Assembly: GCF_000447795.1 (NCBI RefSeq) | Contig: NZ_AUNI01000020.1 | Span: forward strand, 1-64,000 | Reading direction: 5' to 3' | DNA: 64,000 nt | Source: Bacteriovorax sp. Seq25_V | Lineage (GTDB): Bacteria; Bdellovibrionota; Bacteriovoracia; Bacteriovoracales; Bacteriovoracaceae | In this document: positions 59,401 to 64,000 of the stretch, one piece after another | Layout of the letters: the number at the start of each line of letters is the position of its first letter | How positions within the stretch are numbered: the stretch's first letter is position 1 | Notes under the pieces: generated by a model | The model's input: only the letters and a program-made list of their open reading frames with translations | Told to the model about the DNA's origin: nothing | Database searches by the model: none | Position numbers and translations under genes: made by a program

Positions 59401-60311
59401 CGATCAAGGTCTGTAATTGTAAGAATTAGCTCTTCATTTTGGTGCTGATAAACATTTGCCTTAAGTTGCTCAAGGTTATTCGCAATATGCTCATAGTACT
59501 CAGTCTTTGTTTTGAACACTTCCTCCTTTAAAAGGAAGATATCAAAGATATTCATTGCATAAGCAGGGAACTGCTTAAACATTCTTAAGGCTTCTTCTGT
59601 TGAGATATAAACTCTTGATCCACCAAGGAAGAGCTTCTTAACAAAAAGTAGAGAGTTGATAAGTTCTCTACCAAGCTTGAAGTCATCAAGGTTTTTAGTT
59701 AGCTCAATAATAAGGTCTTCGATATTAATATTTTGAACACGACCGTCTTTACTTTGAATGATTGAAACAATTGAATTCGAAAATCTAGCAATCGTTTGGC
59801 CCATCATTGCTCTGTATTCCATGAATACAGCACCATCTTTCTCGTCTTTCATCAACTCAACAAGATCAACAATTGTGACAGCATCACGGTTAACGATCTT
59901 AAGTAGTTCGAAGAACGACTTAATATTTTTAACTCTCATTTGTCCTGGCTCATCTTTTAAAAGAAGCGAGTTCAATTTGAAAAGTAGGTTGAGTCCATCA
60001 ATAATATCTTGTGGATTATCACTAAAGTATTTTGTAATGAATCTTTGCAGGTCTGCTTCAGTTAGAATCTCTCTGTTATCAGTCTTTACGTACTTAAACT
60101 TTTCAAGTTGAGACTCGATACAGTTAAGTTCTTCTGTAACGAGTTCTTCAAACATTTTCTTGATTCTATCTGTATCTATTTTGCAGCCACTTTGTAAGTC
60201 GCCAACAACGAGGATTCTCGAGTCTTTTACTGGATTATCTTCAACATACCCGCAACCTGCGAGCATAAAAAGAGTTAAGATAATCGTTAATAAGGTTCTA
60301 TTTTTCAACAT
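56451..60311 (-). CDS. Giant repeat lipoprotein, 1286 residues
   Basis: Read from the ATG at 60311-60309, chosen because it gives a clean lipoprotein signal (MLAGC, Cys20); the open frame extends to 60425. The mature protein is mainly helical. A degenerate repeat of about 110-130 residues recurs: a turn with TDLDRII or LTEADLQRFI-type acidic helix starts, and a mid-repeat [ILV]GG followed by [ST] or E (LFLGGSRVYISTEEA, LVGGSELEFSYRDVE, TVGGSRDIVTIPEL, LILVGGEN-like). At least six copies are visible. YDNKLDFNELKKSLG near the end looks like an EF-hand loop. No known family. A divergent outer-membrane barrel gene starts 157 bases away. Confidence 0.85.
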   Translation of the reverse strand: MLKNRTLLTIILTLFMLAGCGYVEDNPVKDSRILVVGDLQSGCKIDTDRIKKMFEELVTEELNCIESQLEKFKYVKTDNREILTEADLQRFITKYFSDNPQDIIDGLNLLFKLNSLLLKDEPGQMRVKNIKSFFELLKIVNRDAVTIVDLVELMKDEKDGAVFMEYRAMMGQTIARFSNSIVSIIQSKDGRVQNINIEDLIIELTKNLDDFKLGRELINSLLFVKKLFLGGSRVYISTEEALRMFKQFPAYAMNIFDIFLLKEEVFKTKTEYYEHIANNLEQLKANVYQHQNEELILTITDLDRIIDEFFNDDKSISDWFGSNAQEKSDKIKKIIRAFKKDLVGGSELEFSYRDVEISLAFINIGIRSVEKISKIGDLVEDMDDLDLARKLEIKNEFLNTFKELSEKAKELIEGNQDIPAQMKLLTFVQSLASDTDLLNVDPQLINSIFSIKVGTVGGSRDIVTIPELIKALERAEDFAKLYFDLQYLAEDYFDLSDKAKFVFFERQVNQLSALLLDNTEVENVITMADIDIIIDQFFKDTDEDKEKGTALKALAKNLKINILGTDKEYLNLNEVKSTVNLAALAFKAMVFTKFHEELKQKVNEGKEDLGIAKLKYKQEFAKITADMKKYLENPTFLMNDIKIYELIDELRDSKAIFDIDVELFKLATNFKSLIVGGENTIIKRTEFLYLATNGAKIADSLFDLTFNKFNEIKPNKSLYKFIISNLRNIRSILPKAAEDKVYFNLKDGLLFADKLIRSINKNSDSPKDEEDLITVSNFKRTIIDFSERILAPVPRSELSYPAPCQPDPKNAGKFICSQDDPANAPDIDLAVNNKIISKLLDVADEAISALYFAEVTYDYFENDLLSTKPVTIGFYPNLAEYDLIDSNLIIRFKAAFTDVAKNNRYFRDSENYAFYQREIIRNKIGFTSLVLMRTVLPYALTGYGDEGYTGDPTAAKGLAVNQLQDLLVGIKSVLEEIGLWTTNFESFGQNILLLSDLFQSRSNGDLFINLNEASEFVELIFSSAKLGSNMIDVFKTKCEVNYTADGGAKVNTECVRNQFFDTLFTDLNLGKYFPRLKKYKDSVSKREAVEYIKGVEGFARDVPDLNIPWEIRDFTLVLGAMLNIESTFIRFDSSYDNKLDFNELKKSLGVYENAIIMLANLKGKNKKLARTVFFYMVKYMKAPAPLTVWSLDKIFKIHFKKIKATRLNISALLFYLVNSQNEKVEYNEDEAGEIDPSKTETDSLSQLGFMMDAYADALAQKTGEEVEAILDSIAAMYEDTKNFLSF

Positions 60312-60468
60312 ATAACGTTGTTTCCTTGAAACCGTTTCTTTTGGGTATTCATTAAAGCTTAGAAAAATATTACCAGATTGGAAAGAATAAAGGAGTGTTT
60401 CTGTCAATTTTACATGGTGTGTCATGAGGGGCTAGTATTATTAAAATAAATCTGATTAAATAGGTCAT

Positions 60469-61815
60469 ATGCTAAGAAAATTAACTATATTTGGCCTACT
60501 TTTGGCCACTGTAAATTCAAATGCTTACCTGAAAGGGGATTTCTCATATGAGAAATTTCAAAGACTTAACAATCCAGAAACTAAATCTGATTTTGATGAC
60601 TGGACTGCGCTAAATTTAAGTTATGACGGTAGTTTAGCAAATTCTCATACATACGCAGAGACTGATCTGCGTTTTTATATCAATAATAACCGCCAGCTCA
60701 ACTATTCTCTACCACAGGCCTATATGGAGTGGAAGGATAGAGATAGAAGATTAAGTGTTGGTCGCCAGTTACTTAACTGGAATGAAAACGAAACTTATTG
60801 GCTTTTAGATACTGTGAATCCAAATCAGGGAATGTACCTGTTAAGTGAAAAGAAAGAGGGACTTACTGGTCTTCAGTATGATCACCGTTTTCATGATAAT
60901 TTTACTGTGTCGATTTTCTTCTCATACTTCAATGTTCCGGCGCTTAATCCGGCGCTAACAATTAAAGATGGGGAAGTAACAAGTAGTTCGGAATGGGTAA
61001 GGCTTCCACCAAAGGCCGTTCCACTAGAAGATAAACTCGTTCCTCTTTATATCGAGATCAATCAGCCAGACATCGCCCGCGATATCGTGCTAAAGAAATC
61101 TCTTGGTATCAGACAAGCATTCTCATGGGATAGAAATCGTGGAGAGCTTTCTTCATATTTACTCTATAAGCCAGAAAATAAACTTCGTATGAACGCGGAA
61201 GCTTACATGAACGAAGATCTTGAGAAGATCAACGTTATCGCTTCACCAATTGTTAACCACCATATGATCTATGGGATGCAGTACAAGCAGAGACTTGGTC
61301 AGGTGAAGTTCATTGCAGGATTTGATATTAATGATCCCAATGCAAAACTTGGAGATGACTTTAAGATTCTTGATGCTGGTCAGTTGAAAGAGAATAATAA
61401 GGTTTTTGAATCTGAGTATTTTACGGTTAAGCCTAACTATGAAAGAGAAAGTTACTTTCATACTTCTGCAAATATCAACCGTGGAAGTTATATGCTTTCT
61501 CTTAACTATATTAAACTTCTTACTGATAACGAGAGGGGAAGTGATGACTTCTTCTCTGATACTGTTAAGTGGAAAAATACTGTTGGTGCTCGTGTTCGTT
61601 ACTACTTCGATGATTTCTTCAATGTGATGGTCGACTTAAAGTATGACCTTACGAGAAGAGATAATATCCTCAAGGCCGAAGCAAATTATATGCTATTTAA
61701 AAAGGCTTCTATCAATATTGGGATGGAGTTAATTAAGGCTCCTGATGAGAATTCTTACTGGGCAGCTTATCGAGCTAACGATGCTGTTTATTCTTCGCTA
61801 AAATTTCTATTCTAA
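60469..61815 (+). CDS. Outer-membrane beta-barrel protein
   Basis: 448 residues, signal peptide to about residue 19. The rest alternates polar and hydrophobic residues in short strands (for example LSVGRQLLNWNEN, YAETDLRFYINNN, FFNVMVDLKYDL) and ends in KFLF, the terminal Phe recognised by the BAM machinery. About 16 strands or more are likely. It resembles alginate- or DUF1302-type porins in having SVGRQLLNW followed by a long loop, but I cannot name it. It is divergent from the giant lipoprotein, and the two may form an envelope complex. A terminator follows. Confidence 0.85.
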   Translation: MLRKLTIFGLLLATVNSNAYLKGDFSYEKFQRLNNPETKSDFDDWTALNLSYDGSLANSHTYAETDLRFYINNNRQLNYSLPQAYMEWKDRDRRLSVGRQLLNWNENETYWLLDTVNPNQGMYLLSEKKEGLTGLQYDHRFHDNFTVSIFFSYFNVPALNPALTIKDGEVTSSSEWVRLPPKAVPLEDKLVPLYIEINQPDIARDIVLKKSLGIRQAFSWDRNRGELSSYLLYKPENKLRMNAEAYMNEDLEKINVIASPIVNHHMIYGMQYKQRLGQVKFIAGFDINDPNAKLGDDFKILDAGQLKENNKVFESEYFTVKPNYERESYFHTSANINRGSYMLSLNYIKLLTDNERGSDDFFSDTVKWKNTVGARVRYYFDDFFNVMVDLKYDLTRRDNILKAEANYMLFKKASINIGMELIKAPDENSYWAAYRANDAVYSSLKFLF

Positions 61816-61823
61816 ATACAAAA

Positions 61824-61846
61824 AAAGGGTACTGTTAGTACCCTTT
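61824..61846. terminator. Bidirectional intrinsic terminator
   Basis: AAAGGGTAC (61824-61832) and GTACCCTTT (61838-61846) with a five-base loop, between two convergent genes. T- and A-rich sequence flanks it on both sides. Confidence 0.9.
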
Positions 61847-61874
61847 CTTATTTTAAAATAACTCTTCGTATTTC

Positions 61875-62279
61875 TTATTTACTTGGACAATAGAACTCAC
61901 TATCTCCAATCTCAGCAACGATATCAGTTGAATCGATCTTAGTGATATATCCAAAACTATTTCCACCATCACAGCTATCTTCAATCGTATAGATTGCTTT
62001 AAATTCTTCACCTGTTGTTGGGTGAGAAAATTCGAGGTATCTCATAGCATCTTTACAGTATTCGTAAGACTCATCAATATCATCCCACTGATTAAAGATT
62101 CTATTTGCTGCGAATTCTTCTTTTGTCATCTTGAAGTCGCCTTCGCCGATAAGATTAAAGAATGTTGCATCTCCTTCATCATATGCTCTTACGTCGCTTA
62201 AAGTGTAACCATCAAGTTGAGTTTCACAAACTCCTGCGAATGTTAACGTCGATATTAAAAGTGCGATTGCTAATTTCAT
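61875..62279 (-). CDS. Small secreted protein with four cysteines
   Basis: 134 residues, signal peptide to about residue 16. The mature protein is acidic and has four or five Cys (VCETQL, EYCKDAM, DSCDGGNS, FYCPSK), so disulphides are likely. No family recognised. A GGGGG run just upstream of the ATG gives a strong ribosome-binding site. It is separate from the ABC transporter gene, which ends about 80 bases upstream on the same strand. Confidence 0.75.
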   Translation of the reverse strand: MKLAIALLISTLTFAGVCETQLDGYTLSDVRAYDEGDATFFNLIGEGDFKMTKEEFAANRIFNQWDDIDESYEYCKDAMRYLEFSHPTTGEEFKAIYTIEDSCDGGNSFGYITKIDSTDIVAEIGDSEFYCPSK

Positions 62280-62361
62280 ATGTTCCCCCCTAAATTTTAT
62301 TTTCCAAGTAAATATAATTGAGGGGAGAGAATGTAAAATAGATTGTAAATATTATATTTAT

Positions 62362-64000
62362 CTAATTATTAGATAGGTTCCCGGTTTGAACATTCCAAAG
62401 GGCATAGTACATCTTTTTATTTTCAAGGAGTTCTTCGTGTGTTCCTTGCTCGATCACAACGCCTCTCTCTAATACGTAGATAATATCAGCATGCTTAATC
62501 GTTGAAAGACGGTGAGCAACCATCACAGTCGTTCTCTCTTTTGTGATATTTTCAAGAGAGCGCTGAATGGCCGCTTCGGTTTCATTATCAACGGCACTTG
62601 TCGCTTCATCAAAGATGAAAAGATGCGGGTTCTTTACGAGGGCACGGGCAATTGAGATACGCTGGCGCTGTCCTCCAGAAAGTTTCTGGCCACGCTCTCC
62701 AACGATAGTTTCAAAACCTTCAGGAAGATTCTTAATAAAGTCATAGGCCTCGGCCATCTTGGCAGCATTAATAAGATCTTCTTCTGAACGATCAAAACTT
62801 CCGTAGAGAATATTGTCGCGAACCGTTCCATGGAATAAGTAGGTATCTTGAGAAACAAATCCGATAAGCGATCGAAGGTTATCTTGTTTCAGGTCGCGGA
62901 TATCTTTACCATCAACTGTGATCTTTCCCGTCGTCACATCATAGAAGCGAAGAAGTAGTTTCAGGATCGTACTCTTTCCTGAGCCCGTCGTTCCAACTAG
63001 TGCGACAGTTTTTCCATTTGGAATCTTGATATTGATATTCTCAAGAACTTTCGCTCCTGTATCATAGCTAAATCCAACATCTTGAAATTCGAGATCACCC
63101 TTGAAGTCATCATGTGAGATTGTATCTTTTCCGTCGTTAATTCTCACTACAGTTGAAAGTAGTTCAAGTACACGAGATGTTGAGGCCATCGCTCTTTGGT
63201 AGAGGTCAAATGTTTCTCCAAGGCGAGTAAGTGGCCAAAGTAGACGTTGCACAAGAAAGATGAGAACTGAGTAGGCACCAACTTCGATCTTTCCTTCAAA
63301 TACATAAATTCCACCGAGAACGAGCGCAAAGAGAAAACCACAGAGAACGACCATTCTAATAAGTGGAGAGAATGAAGAGGAGAGTACAATGGCCCTCTTA
63401 TTTGAATTTGAGTAGCTTAAACTTTGCTTATCAATTCTATTTCTCTCAAAGACCTGCGCAACATAACTTTTAATGGTCATCATCCCAGAGAGGTTATTCA
63501 CTAGCATTGAGGCCAGTAGTCCCGCTTCTTCGCGAACTCCCATATACTTTGGAGCAATCTTTCTTTGAAAGTAGAAAGATCCCCACAGGATAAATGGGAC
63601 TGGCAAGAACGATAGGGAAGCGATCGTTGGTGAGATGAAGAAGAAAATAGTTCCAATCGAAATAACTGTTGTGAGAACTTGTAAAATTTCATTGGCCCCA
63701 ACATCGAGAAATCTTTCAAGTTGATTGATGTCGTCATTTAAAACGGTTGTAAGATTTCCCGTGTTTTGATTTTCAAAGAATGAGATATGAAGCTTTTGTA
63801 AATGTTCATAAGTCTCCATTCTAAGTGAGTGCTGAACTTCTTGAGCAATATGTCTCCAGCGTACTTTTAAAAGGAACTCAAAGAATGACTCTAATGCCCA
63901 GATGAGGAACGTTAAAAAGCCAAGGACATACATTTGATGGAGATGGTTTTTTACTCCTAATTCTGCAACAAATGAACTCTCTTTTTTGACGACAGTATCG
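62362..64000 (-). CDS. ABC exporter half-transporter (MsbA-like), N-terminus beyond window
   Basis: The open frame continues past the window edge, so the ATG at 63933 is internal; about 545 residues are visible and roughly 40-60 are missing. The membrane domain (six-helix exporter type 1) occupies about the first 300 visible residues. The nucleotide-binding domain has Walker A GTTGSGKST, Q-loop FVSQDTYLF, signature LSGGQRQRIS, Walker B LFIFDEATSA and the H-loop MVAHRLS. Lipid A flippase MsbA and related lipid or peptide exporters share this plan; the substrate is not determined. It functions as a dimer in the inner membrane. Confidence 0.93.
   Translation of the reverse strand, partial: DTVVKKESSFVAELGVKNHLHQMYVLGFLTFLIWALESFFEFLLKVRWRHIAQEVQHSLRMETYEHLQKLHISFFENQNTGNLTTVLNDDINQLERFLDVGANEILQVLTTVISIGTIFFFISPTIASLSFLPVPFILWGSFYFQRKIAPKYMGVREEAGLLASMLVNNLSGMMTIKSYVAQVFERNRIDKQSLSYSNSNKRAIVLSSSFSPLIRMVVLCGFLFALVLGGIYVFEGKIEVGAYSVLIFLVQRLLWPLTRLGETFDLYQRAMASTSRVLELLSTVVRINDGKDTISHDDFKGDLEFQDVGFSYDTGAKVLENINIKIPNGKTVALVGTTGSGKSTILKLLLRFYDVTTGKITVDGKDIRDLKQDNLRSLIGFVSQDTYLFHGTVRDNILYGSFDRSEEDLINAAKMAEAYDFIKNLPEGFETIVGERGQKLSGGQRQRISIARALVKNPHLFIFDEATSAVDNETEAAIQRSLENITKERTTVMVAHRLSTIKHADIIYVLERGVVIEQGTHEELLENKKMYYALWNVQTGNLSNN

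Noticed and set aside
1-64000. tRNA genes, rRNA genes, CRISPR arrays, phage or transposase genes
   Set aside because: No T-loop signature, regularly spaced direct repeat array or transposase/integrase motif was found by eye.

Overview
The window is a 64-kb piece of a low-GC (roughly 35-40% by eye) Gram-negative bacterial chromosome. Lipoprotein signals, an outer-membrane barrel ending in Phe and many secreted proteins point to a Gram-negative envelope. TIGR02147-type regulation, two histone-fold proteins, a stand-alone rpsD, and a secreted endonuclease I, L,D-transpeptidase, M23 peptidase and Kazal lipoprotein together suggest a Bdellovibrionota predator, most likely the Bacteriovoracaceae/Halobacteriovorax side. 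This assignment is inference from gene content. No tRNA, rRNA, CRISPR array or recognisable transposase was seen. Gene density is very high: most neighbours overlap or abut, several convergent pairs overlap at their 3' ends, and no gap without a gene exceeds 300 bases.

Layout. 1-5 kb: secreted and envelope genes (Asn/Gly-repeat protein, putative papain-fold hydrolase, solute-binding protein, endonuclease I with an apparent ATT start, 2OG oxygenase plus L,D-transpeptidase). 5-10 kb: a single-domain response regulator, a divergent polyamine pair (deoxyhypusine-synthase-like and ureohydrolase), a Kazal lipoprotein, a YceI fusion and a CBS protein. 10-13.5 kb: a six-Cys-repeat secreted protein and a TIGR02147 regulator divergent from a putative metalloprotease. 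13.5-18 kb: ppa, a strongly folded putative RNA gene, apt, a TerB-like protein, a large coiled-coil protein and dtd. 18-27 kb: small envelope proteins, histone gene 1 coupled to a nadD-like gene, rpsD with a structured leader, a TPR/pseudo-receiver protein, histone gene 2 with a lysine-rich tail, and hisS. 27-31.5 kb: M23 lipoprotein, YdcZ-like transporter, rmuC, a CcoS-like small protein, an esterase, rplY and an Mpo1-like protein.

31.6-42.2 kb holds the most interesting block: eight tightly coupled same-strand genes encoding three MscS-type channels, a CorA-type transporter, a RimK-type ATP-grasp ligase, a 1014-residue membrane-anchored AAA+ ATPase, a DUF432-like protein and a DMT transporter. 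I read it as a candidate undescribed ion or turgor-homeostasis system in which an ATPase may act on mechanosensitive channels.

42-64 kb: a UbiB-like kinase with glutaredoxin 2, an LplT-PlsC fusion followed by a polynucleotide-phosphatase-like HAD protein, a DASS transporter, transketolase, an aldehyde dehydrogenase behind a hairpin that covers its ribosome-binding site, a dihaem cytochrome c, GDPD, Nudix, NYN nuclease, a 1286-residue repeat lipoprotein divergent from an outer-membrane barrel, and an ABC exporter cut off by the window end.

Functional links. Several genes fit life around or inside prey cells: nucleic acid breakdown (endonuclease I, NYN, HAD phosphatase), wall remodelling (L,D-transpeptidase, M23, papain-fold protein) and phospholipid salvage (GDPD, LplT-PlsC). 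That link is contextual, not demonstrated.
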